The notes under the pieces are model-generated. The model was not told where the DNA came from. It searched no databases and saw only the letters and a list, made by a program, of their open reading frames with translations. Of a stretch of 42,584 bases of DNA, positions 1 through 10,106 are shown piece after piece (the first letter of the stretch is position 1; every line of letters begins with the position of its first letter). The stretch spans positions 1 through 42,584 of the forward strand of contig JAJFKL010000039.1 of assembly GCA_021773235.1 (NCBI GenBank), given 5' to 3'. The position numbers were made by a program, and so were the translations under genes. Source of the DNA: Gammaproteobacteria bacterium (GTDB lineage: Bacteria > Pseudomonadota > Gammaproteobacteria > Eutrophobiales > Eutrophobiaceae).

Positions 1-71
1 TTGAGTAAATCTACGATGATATTCAGAAATAATCGTTCATCGTCTACGATCAGAATCTTTGGTTTGTTCAT
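1..71 (-). CDS. Response regulator, N-terminal fragment (runs off the left edge)
   Basis: The reverse strand from 71 reads ATG and then 23 codons beginning MNKPKILIVDDERLFLNII. This is the start of a receiver domain: first beta strand followed by the acidic DDE cluster that binds Mg2+. The rest of the gene, including the phosphoacceptor Asp and any output domain, lies outside the window. It sits about 220 bp downstream of the large hybrid kinase on the same strand, so it could be that kinase's phosphorelay partner; that is inference. Only the receiver start can be seen, so the output type is unknown. Confidence 0.8.
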   Translation of the reverse strand, partial: MNKPKILIVDDERLFLNIIVDLL

Positions 72-289
72 AAACAGCCTGATGTATAAATACAGTGTGG
101 CAGTGATAAATATATATCAGCCACCTGTGTTAATTAGAAGTATCTACTACGGATTAAACTTATTCATAGTAGCCATGTATTCTTCTCATCAGATCCAGAA
201 CTTATTATTTTTTATTATTATGTGGATGTTTTGACCAATCCAACAGTCTATATATTACTCTCTTTTGTCTCAGTATAAAGACAAGAATC

Positions 290-3200
290 TTACATAGTTT
301 CCAATATAGACATTACTTCGTTAAATGCTTCTTTAAACGCAAAGAACTCCTTGCTACTGGACGAAACACCCTTAGTTAGATCATCTTCCAGTTTTGAGAC
401 CGCATTAAATAATTTGTGCGCACCAATATTGGCTGATATGCCTTTTAAGGAATGTAATAACAATTCAGCCTTTTCAATTTCTTCAGAATCTACCAGCTCT
501 CCTAGTTTTACGACATCATTTCTGTGATCCAGATGAAATTCAACAAGTAATTTTTTAAGTAATTTTTGATTACCAATAACATGTTTTAGGCCTAGTGTTA
601 TATCCAGAATGTCTGGGTGATCAGGGAAATCAACCCTGTCATGATTTATAGTTGTTTTTTTTATCATGTCTTTATTTAACCAGTCCCGTAATGTTTGTTG
701 TAAGACATCCGGGTCTATTGGTTTTGTTATATGCTCGTTCATGCCTGCCGCAAGGGATGTTTCCCTGTCTCCGGACATGGCATGAGCGGTCATAGCAATA
801 ATCGGGAGCATTTTACACCCGGGCATATTGCGTATGTTTTTTGTTGTTTCGAAACCATCCATTTCAGGCATTTGTATATCCATTAATACCAAATCATAAG
901 GTTCGAATTGTACTTTTTGTAGCGCCTGTTTTCCATTGTTTGCTATTGAAACTGATAGACCAAACAGTTCTAGTAATTCTTGAGCAACTTGCTGGTTAAT
1001 CTTATTGTCTTCTACCAGCAATATCTTTCCGATTAATTGTGCTTTAGCCTCCGTAATTGGCTTGAGATCGTTTCTTTTAACATGGGCAGATTTTTGACTT
1101 ATTGCAGTGATGATTGCATCAAATAATGCTGATGGGCTTACCGGCTTACTAATGAATTCTCGAATATTAAGTAGTTTACATTCTTCAATTAGGGCTTCTT
1201 TATCATGCGATGTGAGCATGATAATGGCCGGCTGCTTGCTAATTAGTGTGCTCTGTCTGATTAATCGAGCAGTTTCCACCCCATCAATTCCTGGCATTTT
1301 CCAGTCGATGATAAGCAGATCAAATTCTTGCCCTCCTGATTCAAGTGTTTCTAGTGCGTGCTGGGCATTATCCATTGTCGTTACCGCAAAGCTAAACGAG
1401 GATAGCATCTGCGATAATATTTCCCGTGCCATTTTATTATCGTCTATAACCAGGACACATAGTCCTCGAAGGTCAGAATCTGGCAGTATTTTAGATTTGT
1501 TATCACCTAACTGTTGGCCAAATTCTGCAGTGAAGTGAAATGTACTACCTTTATTAGGCTCACTGTCGACAGCGATATGACCATCCATCAGATTTACTAG
1601 CCGTTTACATATTGTTAATCCAAGGCCGGTCCCACCAAATTGACGAGTGGTAGATGAATCTGCCTGATAAAAAGGACTAAATAAACTCTCTGTTTGTTCA
1701 GGTTGCAATCCAATACCGGTATCCTTAACTGAAAATTTGAGTACGATACGTTCATTATTAGTTTTTAAGTCAGTGACAGAAATGATGACGCCGCCGTGTT
1801 CGGTAAACTTAAAGGCATTACTGGTTAAATTTATCAGTATCTGTTCTAGCCTCAAGGGATCGCCAACAAGCTTGTCTGGCACAGATGGGTCAATGTTGAA
1901 TAACAACTCAATATTTTTATCTTCCGCTGTGAAACGAAACATATCACCTATATGATTCATCACATCATCAAGATTAAATTCAATGGATTCAATATTGAGT
2001 TTGCCGGCTTCAATCTTCGAAAAATCAAGAATATCATTAATAATCGTTAGTAAGCTCTTGCCGGATGACTGTATCGTATCAAGGTAGTTTTGTTGTTTGC
2101 TTGTTAGTTTTGTTTGTTGTGCAAGATGACTCATTCCGATGATTGCATTCATCGGCGTACGTATTTCATGACTCATATTTGCCAGGAAGTCACTCTTGAA
2201 CTGGTTTGCCTGATCGGCTACTTCTTTGGCTTGTGTCAGTTCTGCTTCGAATCTTTTTTGATCTGAGATATTGGTAATTAGAATACCGTAATGCTGTGGC
2301 GTGCCCCATTCATCGCGGATTAAAATAAGGCTGACCAGAACAGGAATAATATGATCCTGTTTGGAGATTATTTTTAGTTCTCCACTCCATTCACTCTTTT
2401 CAATGAATGCAGGCATGATCTCATCTCTGATGCTATCTTGCATATCCGCAGTGAAATAATCGAATAAGGATTCGCCAAGCACTTTATCTTGTTGTAGTTC
2501 ACCGACAAAATCACCTAAGCGGCTATTGCTGTATATGATCTTGCTATCCATAGTTGCAATAGCAAAACCTTGATTTGATGCTTCGGCAAAGCGGTGAAAA
2601 ATAGCTAAGCGTTTTTCTGCTTCCTTTTTTTCCGTGACATCACGATGAGAACCAATCATTCGAATCGGCCAGTTTCGCTTGTCACGCTCAATAACAGAAC
2701 CTACAGAGTGCATGTAACGGTATGACCCGTTCTTATGCTTCATCCTGAAATCCGTTTCAAAACGAACCAGTTCTGGTTTGAGCATTTTTATTCTCATTGA
2801 CTTGAATGTTGGCTCAAGATCATCCGGGTGAATTAACTCTTTCCAGATTTGTTTTTTATCAGGAAAGTCTTCTTCCGCATAGCCCAACATATTAAGGTAA
2901 TTATCACTGTAGCTTACGATGTCCTTATCGACTTGCCAGTCCCAAATACCTTCGGATGAGGCGTCAATAGCTAAATTAAATCTTTCTTCAATAAGCCGAA
3001 GGACTTCTCTTTGTCGACAGATATGTCTGAACCAGAACATCCCAATCATAAAAATGACTGAGGCAATGATTATAATTTTCCAGACCAGCGAATAATCGAT
3101 GCCCTTTTCATAGGATATGGCAAACCATTTTTTTCGGATCTCGGCATGCTTTTCATGCGGGATCTCTTTTAATGCTTTTTCGAGAATAGGCATTAACTCT

Positions 3201-5398
3201 GGCCAATCCTTTCGCACGGCAAACGACAGATCAAATTGATAGGGTGTGGGTGAACCGACTTTGAGGTTGTTTAAGCCATGTTGTTCAATAATATAGTTGC
3301 CTGTGGCAAGGTTTCCGATATAAGCGTCAGCAGAACCGTGGGAAACTGCTTCCAGTCCGTCACGCGTATTATTGACTAGTAACAGATTTAAATTAGGATA
3401 ATCACGGCGTAAATATTCCTCAGTAATATAACTTTTTTCTACAGCGACTCGTTGCCCATTAATCTCATCGATACTGGTAATAAAAGGATGGTCATCACGT
3501 AAGAAAACAACAAAGGGAAACGAGAGGTAGGTTTCTGTGAAGTTTAGATATTTATTTCGTTCTTCTGAAAATGCGACAGCTGGCAAGACATCTATCTCTC
3601 CTTGTTTTGTTTTCTGTATAACTTCTTCCCAGTTTAAATTTTCTGCAGGCTGCATGGAAACTCCCAACTGCTCTGCAATATATGCGACATACTCTGATGC
3701 GATACCCTGATACTGGTTTGCATCACTAATAAATTCAATTGGAGGCCAGGCAGGATCGACACCGAGAGTAATTTCAGGATGTTCTTCTAACCATTCTTGC
3801 TCATCTAATGATAATTTTATTTTTTTGATAATGTTTTTTTCATTAGGAGTGCTTAGCCAACGTTGTTTAATCTGTCGGTGCTCTTCAACGCTGATACTGT
3901 CCATTGCTTTGTTGATGAGCCCAATCAGCGGTTGCCACTCGGGATCTTTATGCACTGCAAATCGTTGCGGAGCAGGCTTGAGTCTGGGGTCACCTGAGAA
4001 TTTAAGATTGGCAAGTTGATTTTGTTGAATCAACCATTGAGCAACAGAACGATTACCAACATAGGCATCGGCCTTTCCCCAAGATACAGTTTCGAGTGCT
4101 GTTAGAGTAGATTCTACTGCTTTAATCGTGATATCAGGGTACAGCTTTTCCAATTCACTTATGGTGGAGAATCCGTCTTCAGCGATAATTGCCATGGAAT
4201 TTAAATCAGATGCTGATTTTATATTTGGAGCATCCTTACGTGTAATGATGACTTTATGTACAGTGAAAAAGGGTTGAGTAAAATGTAAATTTTGACTTCT
4301 TTCTATATTTTGAAAGATGGGGAGTCCCACTTTAAGTTCTCCCCGCTGTACTTTTTCCAACATTTGTTTAAAAGTCGGTCCAGTTTCATGTATAAACTGA
4401 ATGCCTAGTCGTTCACTAAGTAAACTTAAATAATCTGCTGCAATCCCAAGATGGTCGCCATTTTCGTTTATATAATCGATAGGTGGCCATTGACCATCAA
4501 CACCTACGGTGATGACAGAATGTGCATCAATCCATTTTTGTTCTTCTGCTGATAATGGGAGGGGTTTTGGTTCAGGGATATTTGTATCTACACTTATCCA
4601 TTTTCTGTGGGTTTCACGTCGTTTATCCTCTGAAATTGATGCAAGTCCTTTCGAAAGGATAGAATGTAATAAGGGTTTATCTTTTGTTATGGCGATACTG
4701 AGGTGATTTTTTTCTGCAGGTATGCGAGCAACAATCTTTAAATTAGTTATTAAATCCTTTTCTAGGAAATAACTAATGACAGCTAAGTTCCCCACATAAG
4801 CATCTGCCTTGCCGGTGGAAACAGCCTGGATTGCCTCTTGATTTGATTTTACAAACGCAAGGTTTATTTCCGGATATTGTGTTGTCAGTAATTCATTAAT
4901 ATAGGTGCCTTTAGGAAGAGCTACTTTTATTCCAGACAAGTCTTCAAGGGATTCATAATCTTCATGTCCCTTGCGTACGACAATAACCGTATCAATCGAG
5001 ACATAAGGCTCAGTAAAATTTAAATAGCTGCGTCTCTCTTCGGTGTTTGCAGCACAGGCTAGGATATCCAGTTTTCCAGCTTTGATATCGGCTATAACAT
5101 TCTTCCAGATATCTCCGTGAACATTAAATTTTAAACCAGTAATTTTTTCCAGTTCGTGCAGGTAATCAGAAGCAAAACCTTGATGTTGAGAATTTGAGTT
5201 GAGGAAATCAAAAGGTGGCCAATTTGCATCTGCACCGACATTTACGACTGGGTTTTCATCGATCCAGGCTTGCTCTTGTGAGCTAAGTTGGAAAGCGCCA
5301 AATATATTTGAGGCGTATAGGGATAGAAGGCATGTTATCAAAAACCTACACGCTCCATTTTTATTAACTTGAGTGTAGTCGCTTACCCATCCCATCAT
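290..5398 (-). CDS. Hybrid sensor histidine kinase with three tandem periplasmic solute-binding domains, two PAS, two receivers and HPt (BvgS/EvgS-like)
   Basis: About 1,700 residues. After a signal-like hydrophobic N-terminus come three repeats of an SBP_bac_3 (Venus flytrap) domain, at about 40-285, 290-535 and 545-790. Each opens with an LS..EQ.W(I/L) stretch followed by a (V/L)GVD..WPP-like motif. One transmembrane helix follows near 800, then two PAS domains (about 830-1075), HisKA with SHEIRTPMNA, and HATPase with NAFKFT, DTGIGL and GGTGLGL. Two receivers follow (LIIDWKMPG and LVLMDIQMPEMDG, with SKP and TKP lysine motifs), then an HPt domain with HSLKGISANIG. It should sense small polar ligands in the periplasm and run a phosphorelay. 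The ORF extends to a GTG at 5410, but I prefer ATG 5398, which has GAAGG five bases upstream; ATG 5395 is also possible. BvgS and EvgS have two Venus-flytrap domains, so three is unusual. Ligand unknown. Confidence 0.93.
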   Translation of the reverse strand: MMGWVSDYTQVNKNGACRFLITCLLSLYASNIFGAFQLSSQEQAWIDENPVVNVGADANWPPFDFLNSNSQHQGFASDYLHELEKITGLKFNVHGDIWKNVIADIKAGKLDILACAANTEERRSYLNFTEPYVSIDTVIVVRKGHEDYESLEDLSGIKVALPKGTYINELLTTQYPEINLAFVKSNQEAIQAVSTGKADAYVGNLAVISYFLEKDLITNLKIVARIPAEKNHLSIAITKDKPLLHSILSKGLASISEDKRRETHRKWISVDTNIPEPKPLPLSAEEQKWIDAHSVITVGVDGQWPPIDYINENGDHLGIAADYLSLLSERLGIQFIHETGPTFKQMLEKVQRGELKVGLPIFQNIERSQNLHFTQPFFTVHKVIITRKDAPNIKSASDLNSMAIIAEDGFSTISELEKLYPDITIKAVESTLTALETVSWGKADAYVGNRSVAQWLIQQNQLANLKFSGDPRLKPAPQRFAVHKDPEWQPLIGLINKAMDSISVEEHRQIKQRWLSTPNEKNIIKKIKLSLDEQEWLEEHPEITLGVDPAWPPIEFISDANQYQGIASEYVAYIAEQLGVSMQPAENLNWEEVIQKTKQGEIDVLPAVAFSEERNKYLNFTETYLSFPFVVFLRDDHPFITSIDEINGQRVAVEKSYITEEYLRRDYPNLNLLLVNNTRDGLEAVSHGSADAYIGNLATGNYIIEQHGLNNLKVGSPTPYQFDLSFAVRKDWPELMPILEKALKEIPHEKHAEIRKKWFAISYEKGIDYSLVWKIIIIASVIFMIGMFWFRHICRQREVLRLIEERFNLAIDASSEGIWDWQVDKDIVSYSDNYLNMLGYAEEDFPDKKQIWKELIHPDDLEPTFKSMRIKMLKPELVRFETDFRMKHKNGSYRYMHSVGSVIERDKRNWPIRMIGSHRDVTEKKEAEKRLAIFHRFAEASNQGFAIATMDSKIIYSNSRLGDFVGELQQDKVLGESLFDYFTADMQDSIRDEIMPAFIEKSEWSGELKIISKQDHIIPVLVSLILIRDEWGTPQHYGILITNISDQKRFEAELTQAKEVADQANQFKSDFLANMSHEIRTPMNAIIGMSHLAQQTKLTSKQQNYLDTIQSSGKSLLTIINDILDFSKIEAGKLNIESIEFNLDDVMNHIGDMFRFTAEDKNIELLFNIDPSVPDKLVGDPLRLEQILINLTSNAFKFTEHGGVIISVTDLKTNNERIVLKFSVKDTGIGLQPEQTESLFSPFYQADSSTTRQFGGTGLGLTICKRLVNLMDGHIAVDSEPNKGSTFHFTAEFGQQLGDNKSKILPDSDLRGLCVLVIDDNKMAREILSQMLSSFSFAVTTMDNAQHALETLESGGQEFDLLIIDWKMPGIDGVETARLIRQSTLISKQPAIIMLTSHDKEALIEECKLLNIREFISKPVSPSALFDAIITAISQKSAHVKRNDLKPITEAKAQLIGKILLVEDNKINQQVAQELLELFGLSVSIANNGKQALQKVQFEPYDLVLMDIQMPEMDGFETTKNIRNMPGCKMLPIIAMTAHAMSGDRETSLAAGMNEHITKPIDPDVLQQTLRDWLNKDMIKKTTINHDRVDFPDHPDILDITLGLKHVIGNQKLLKKLLVEFHLDHRNDVVKLGELVDSEEIEKAELLLHSLKGISANIGAHKLFNAVSKLEDDLTKGVSSSSKEFFAFKEAFNEVMSILETM

Positions 5399-5741
5399 TA
5401 GCACCTTCACAATTTCCGTATGTAAAATTTAACCTCAATCAATATTGTGAATGATCAGGTTGTACTGACAATATCAGGATAACTCTTTTAGAATAAAAAT
5501 AGATCTTTAATTTAGAAAAATCACAGGTGTTTTAGAATATATAAATAAGACGGTATGTGTCTTTGTGGGGTCGGTGATTCGACGACATCGACCCAGAAAG
5601 TATGTCGAGAAGTACGTTTGCTCTTCATGGGTACGCAATAACGAGGTCTTTAAATCAAAGTTGATACACAGCTAACTGCATCCCTGTGATACAGGGCTTT
5701 CCACCTTCCTTGGTAGAATTTATATTCTTTTAACCCTGGGT
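5399..5741. other. Intergenic region between acnB and the hybrid kinase gene
   Basis: No convincing gene. It must hold the 3' end of the acnB transcript and the promoter of the kinase gene, both read leftwards. Two inverted repeats are visible: CCCTGT-GAT-ACAGGG at 5682-5696, and GGGTCG...CGACCC around 5569-5595, the second in a locally GC-richer stretch. Neither is followed by a clean T tract in either direction, so I do not call an intrinsic terminator. A small RNA is conceivable but unsupported. Confidence 0.4.
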
Positions 5742-8360
5742 TTAATTTACGACGGCTACCGGAATTGATTCCAATTTTGATTGTGCTTGTGAAGCGCTCT
5801 TTTGGAACGACTCGATCTCATCAAAGTTGAGGTATCGATAGACATCAGCAGCCATTGGGTCCAGATCAGCAGCAAATTGCATGTATTCATCCATCGTTGG
5901 AATATGACCCAAAATAGAAGATACAGCGGCTATTTCAGCAGATGCCAAATAAACATTTGCTCCATCACCCAATCGATTGGGAAAGTTGCGCGTTGAAGTA
6001 GAAACTACAGTAGATTTTTCTTTAACGCGTGCCTGATTACCCATACAAAGTGAACAACCTGGCATTTCCAGGTTTGCACCCGTTTTTTCAAAAATAGTGT
6101 AATAACCTTCTTCCGTTAGTTGATGTTGATCCATCTTGGTTGGCGGTGATATCCAGAGTTGCGTTGGGATTGCACCCCCTATTTTATCTAACATCTTGCC
6201 GGCGGCACGGAAATGACCAATGTTTGTCATACAAGAACCAATGAAGACTTCATCAATCTTGGTGCCAGCGACATCTGATAAGGTTTTTACATCATCGGGA
6301 TCATTCGGACAGGCTAATATCGGTTCTTTGATTTCATTCAAATCTATTTCAAAGATCTTGGCGTATTCTGCATCTGCGTCAGGTTCCATTAAGACTGGAT
6401 TAGCAATCCATTCTTCCATGGCCTTTGCACGACGTTCAAGTGTGCGTGCATCACCATAATCTTCGCTTATCATCCAGCGCAATAACGTTATGTTGGATTC
6501 CAGGTATTCAATGATGGATTCTTTGCCTAGGCGAATGGTACAGCCACCGGCTGATCGTTCTGCACTGGCATCAGACAGTTCGAATGCTTGTTCGCATTTA
6601 AGATCTGGCAACCCTTCAATCTCAAGGATTCGACCAGAGAAGATATTCTTCTTGCCTTCTTTTGCTACCGTCATGTCACCTGACTTAATTGCGGCCAGCG
6701 GTATTGCATTGACTAAATCACGCAATGTAATACCGGGTTGCATTTCGCCTTTAAAACGCACCAGAACTGATTCCGGCATATCCAATGGCATAACACCTGT
6801 TGCTGCAGCAAAGGCAACGAGACCAGAACCAGCTGGAAAGGAGATGCCAATAGGAAAACGCGTATGCGAATCGCCACCAGTTCCTACAGTGTCAGGTAAT
6901 AGCATACGATTTAGCCAAGAATGAATAATGCCATCACCCGGTCTTAATGCCACACCACCACGAGTCTGAATAAAATCAGGCAGGGTATGATGGGTGATTT
7001 CATCTATCGGTTTTGGATACGCTGCAGTATGACAAAATGACTGCATAACCAGATCGGCAGAAAAACCGAGACAAGCCAGATCTTTTAACTCATCGCGCGT
7101 CATTGGCCCGGTTGTATCTTGTGAACCAACGGTGGTCATCTTGGGCTCGCAGTAAGTGCCAGGACGAATACCCTCAACACCACAAGCTTGACCAACCATT
7201 TTCTGTGCCAATGTATAACCTTTACCGGTGTCATTTGCGGGTACGGGTACACGGAATAAATCGCTGGTTTTTAAACCTAGTGCTTCACGAGCACGTGTTG
7301 TTAAGCCTCGGCCAATGATTAATGGAATTCGTCCACCGGCTTGTACTTCGTCAAGGATGATGTCGGTCTTTAATGAAAAGTCACAGAGTTCTTCACCGGT
7401 TTCGGCATTTTTGACCTTACCTTCGTAAGGGTAGATATCGATGACATCGCCCATGTTCATTTTGCTGACATCACATTCAATGGGCAGGGCGCCCGCATCT
7501 TCCATAGTATTGAAAAAGATAGGTGCAATCTTTCCACCGAGGCAATAACCACCATCACGCTTATTAGGAATATAGGGGATATCATCACCCATGTGCCAGA
7601 GCACAGAGTTAGTAGCTGATTTACGAGAAGAGCCAGTGCCCACAACATCACCGACATAGGCGAGAGGATGGCCCTTTGCTTTCAATGTTTCGATTTGTTT
7701 GATAGAGCCGACTTCACCTGGTTTATCTGGCGTAATGCCCTCACGTTCCATTTTTAACATGGCTAATGCATGCAATGGAATATCGGGTCGCGACCATGCA
7801 TCGGGAGCGGGTGAGAGGTCATCGGTATTGGTTTCGCCTGGCACTTTGAATACGGTGACAGTTATTTTTTCAGCCAATTTTGACTTAGAAGTAAACCACT
7901 CGGCATCTGCCCATGATTGAATAATTTCTTTCGCATGTGCGTTGCCAGCATCGGCCTTTTCTTTCACATCGTGAAATGCGTCGAACATTAATAAGGTGTG
8001 TGACAGTGCTTCTACAGCTGCTGGTGCCAGAGCTTCATCATCAAGACAGTCAATTAATGGCACGATGTTGTAGCCACCTAGCATTGTTCCGAGAAGTTCT
8101 ACCGCTTTAACTTTATCGATTAAAGGAGATTCTGCTTCGCCTTTAGTAATAGCGGCTAGAAAACCTGCTTTGACATACGCTGCCTGGTCAACACCGGCTG
8201 GAATGCGATTGATTATCAAGTCGAGGATAAAGTCTTCCTCACCTGCTGGTGGACTTTTTAGTAATCCAACTAAATCCGCAGTTTGTTCTGGGGTCAAAGG
8301 TTGTGGAACGACTCCTTGGTCGGCCCGCTCTTGTACATGTTGGCGATAAGCTTCGAGCAA
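5742..8360 (-). CDS. acnB: Aconitate hydratase B (bifunctional, 2-methylisocitrate dehydratase)
   Basis: 872 residues, close to the 865 of E. coli AcnB, and collinear from the first residues ([16 protein letters not shown]). It interconverts citrate and isocitrate through cis-aconitate in the TCA and glyoxylate cycles; the family can also act on 2-methylisocitrate. The HEAT-like N-terminal domain and the swivel domain precede the catalytic part, the order typical of AcnB and opposite to AcnA. The [4Fe-4S] ligands are seen in [10 protein letters not shown] and in [10 protein letters not shown]. The start codon is TTG at 8360, with AGGAG seven bases upstream; homology leaves little doubt. It is followed by a gap of more than 300 bp before the kinase gene, so it is probably monocistronic or the end of a unit with mnmA 122 bp upstream. 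Confidence 0.98.
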   Translation of the reverse strand: MLEAYRQHVQERADQGVVPQPLTPEQTADLVGLLKSPPAGEEDFILDLIINRIPAGVDQAAYVKAGFLAAITKGEAESPLIDKVKAVELLGTMLGGYNIVPLIDCLDDEALAPAAVEALSHTLLMFDAFHDVKEKADAGNAHAKEIIQSWADAEWFTSKSKLAEKITVTVFKVPGETNTDDLSPAPDAWSRPDIPLHALAMLKMEREGITPDKPGEVGSIKQIETLKAKGHPLAYVGDVVGTGSSRKSATNSVLWHMGDDIPYIPNKRDGGYCLGGKIAPIFFNTMEDAGALPIECDVSKMNMGDVIDIYPYEGKVKNAETGEELCDFSLKTDIILDEVQAGGRIPLIIGRGLTTRAREALGLKTSDLFRVPVPANDTGKGYTLAQKMVGQACGVEGIRPGTYCEPKMTTVGSQDTTGPMTRDELKDLACLGFSADLVMQSFCHTAAYPKPIDEITHHTLPDFIQTRGGVALRPGDGIIHSWLNRMLLPDTVGTGGDSHTRFPIGISFPAGSGLVAFAAATGVMPLDMPESVLVRFKGEMQPGITLRDLVNAIPLAAIKSGDMTVAKEGKKNIFSGRILEIEGLPDLKCEQAFELSDASAERSAGGCTIRLGKESIIEYLESNITLLRWMISEDYGDARTLERRAKAMEEWIANPVLMEPDADAEYAKIFEIDLNEIKEPILACPNDPDDVKTLSDVAGTKIDEVFIGSCMTNIGHFRAAGKMLDKIGGAIPTQLWISPPTKMDQHQLTEEGYYTIFEKTGANLEMPGCSLCMGNQARVKEKSTVVSTSTRNFPNRLGDGANVYLASAEIAAVSSILGHIPTMDEYMQFAADLDPMAADVYRYLNFDEIESFQKSASQAQSKLESIPVAVVN

Positions 8361-8482
8361 AACAATTCTCCTGTAGTTATTCTGGATGGGACGCTAAATG
8401 AGCATCCTGATCGAAGGGCGGCTAGTATAAATGAAGATCTTGCTAATGTTTAATCGAATTTACGCTTTATTTTAGTGCGTTT

Positions 8483-9577
8483 TTAATCGACAGAATCGAT
8501 TATTCCACCACCGACACAGACACTTTCTTTATAAAATACAATGAATTGGCCGGGTGTGATGGCCCTTTGGGATGCGTCAAAACTGACGCTACACTTGTCA
8601 TTTTCAATTTTTTTAATGGTGCAGCTTTGATCTGCTTGCCGATAACGGTTTTTTGCCTGACATTTATAGGGGGTATCAGGCATTTCTCCTGAAATCCAGT
8701 TGATACTTGATGCTGTTAGTCCGTGGCTGTGGAGCAGGGGATGGTCATGATCTTGGGCAACGATCAATTCATTTTCTCCAATATTTTTTTGTACGACATA
8801 CCATGGCGCATCACTTGCCCCTCTGACGCCACCAATACCTAAACCTTGTCGCTGACCTAGTGTGTAGTAAAAAACACCTTCATGTTCACCAATGGTGGTG
8901 CCTTCTGTTGTTTTAATTTTGCCTGGATCAGGAGGAATATAACGACTTAGAAATTGACGGAAGGGTTGTTCACCAATAAAACAAATACCGGTGCTATCTT
9001 TTTTATCATGTGTTATTAAGCCTGCTTGTTCAGCACGTTGTCTGACCTCGGCTTTATCAAGTTCGCCGATGGGGAACAGCGATTTCTCTAATTGTGTTTG
9101 ATTTAATCGGCACAAGAAGTAACTTTGGTCCTTGTTTTGATCTAATCCTTTTAATAATTGAAATGTGTTCTCTTGTTGATGTATACGAGCGTAATGGCCG
9201 GTAGCAATTTTTGCTGCTCCGAGGTTTGTTGCATGTTCCAGAAACGCCTTAAATTTAATCTCTTGATTACATAAGACATCAGGGTTAGGTGTGCGACCGT
9301 TTTTGTATTCGCTGAGAAAGTTTTTAAAGACTTTTTCCCAATAATCTGCAGAGAGGTCAACAGTGTTTAAGGGGATATCAAGCTTATCGCAAACCATCAT
9401 GGCATCTTCTACATCAGTCTCCCATAAACAGGCGCCATCTTCAGATTGGTCATTCCAGTTTTTCATGAATAAGGCCTCGACTTCATAGCCTTGTTCTTTC
9501 AGTAACATTGCCGTTACCGATGAATCGACGCCACCGGAAATGCCAACGATAATTTTATTGTTAGTTTTTTTATTCAC
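8483..9577 (-). CDS. mnmA: tRNA-specific 2-thiouridylase MnmA
   Basis: 364 residues. It thiolates U34 of tRNA-Lys, -Glu and -Gln in the cytoplasm, using sulfur passed through a Tus-type relay or directly from a desulfurase. The ATP-binding PP-loop SGGVDSS is at residues 14-20. The two catalytic cysteines are Cys103 in NPDVLCNQ and Cys199 in STGICFIGE, the spacing expected for the family. The start is a GTG at 9577 lying inside the end of the nudJ gene (8 nt overlap), so the two are translationally coupled. In many gammaproteobacteria nudJ-mnmA is followed by hflD and purB; here acnB follows instead. Confidence 0.97.
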   Translation of the reverse strand: MNKKTNNKIIVGISGGVDSSVTAMLLKEQGYEVEALFMKNWNDQSEDGACLWETDVEDAMMVCDKLDIPLNTVDLSADYWEKVFKNFLSEYKNGRTPNPDVLCNQEIKFKAFLEHATNLGAAKIATGHYARIHQQENTFQLLKGLDQNKDQSYFLCRLNQTQLEKSLFPIGELDKAEVRQRAEQAGLITHDKKDSTGICFIGEQPFRQFLSRYIPPDPGKIKTTEGTTIGEHEGVFYYTLGQRQGLGIGGVRGASDAPWYVVQKNIGENELIVAQDHDHPLLHSHGLTASSINWISGEMPDTPYKCQAKNRYRQADQSCTIKKIENDKCSVSFDASQRAITPGQFIVFYKESVCVGGGIIDSVD

Positions 9578-10028
9578 TGTTGACAGAATGATGAATTAAA
9601 TCGAGAGGATATCTCTTGCCATTGATGTAATCGTTAATGCAATGAGTGACCAGGGGGCTGCGCATGCGCACATGTTCTTTTTCAATTTCATCTATTGTTA
9701 ACCATGCAGCGCGAACGATACCTTCATCAAGTGTTTGTCCTTTATGTTCCTTGATACATTGGCCATAGAAACAAAAACGTAAATAAGTGATATCTGCCTG
9801 ATGCGGGTTAGGATAAAGATAAACACCGACTAATGATTCTGGTTCAAATTCCCAGGCGGTTTCTTCCATGACTTCACGCTTGATGGCTTCAATCAGTGTT
9901 TCACCTTGTTCCAGATGTCCAGCTGGTTGATTGAATACAAGTTTGCTATTGATAGATTCTTCAACTAGTAGGAATCGACCATCTTGTTCAGCAATTGCAG
10001 CAACAGTCGTGTTTGGTTTCCACTGCAT
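9570..10028 (-). CDS. nudJ: NUDIX hydrolase, NudJ-type (phosphatase)
   Basis: 152 residues. It carries a complete Nudix box, G-x5-E-x7-REVMEET, starting at GHLEQGET (about residue 38), with the REVMEE helix that binds Mg2+. Together with the mnmA overlap this matches the E. coli ymfB/nudJ-mnmA arrangement. NudJ of E. coli hydrolyses hydroxymethylpyrimidine pyrophosphate and nucleoside triphosphates; the same activity here is inferred from family and context. ATG 10028 gives an N-terminus (MQWKPNTTVAAIAEQDGRFL) starting straight into the first Nudix strand, as usual. Confidence 0.93.
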   Translation of the reverse strand: MQWKPNTTVAAIAEQDGRFLLVEESINSKLVFNQPAGHLEQGETLIEAIKREVMEETAWEFEPESLVGVYLYPNPHQADITYLRFCFYGQCIKEHKGQTLDEGIVRAAWLTIDEIEKEHVRMRSPLVTHCINDYINGKRYPLDLIHHSVNSE

Positions 10029-10106
10029 TAAGTATTCCTTGGTATTGTGATGTTGTTAGATAAATAGTGATGCTTCTAAGGATGTGCCAGAGCTTGATAA
10101 ATTGTG

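Noticed and set aside
1..234. Plus-strand 77-codon open frame at the left edge
   Set aside because: It is antisense to the real response-regulator start at 71 and has low-complexity, AT-driven composition.
1107..1538. 143-codon frame antisense to the kinase receivers
   Set aside because: Lies wholly within a well-supported coding region on the other strand; no family resemblance.
5560..5640. tRNA-like fold
   Set aside because: No acceptor stem, T-arm GTTCRA or anticodon arm could be placed.
6490..6924. 144-codon frame antisense to acnB
   Set aside because: Shadow of conserved acnB codons; no ribosome-binding site or recognisable product.
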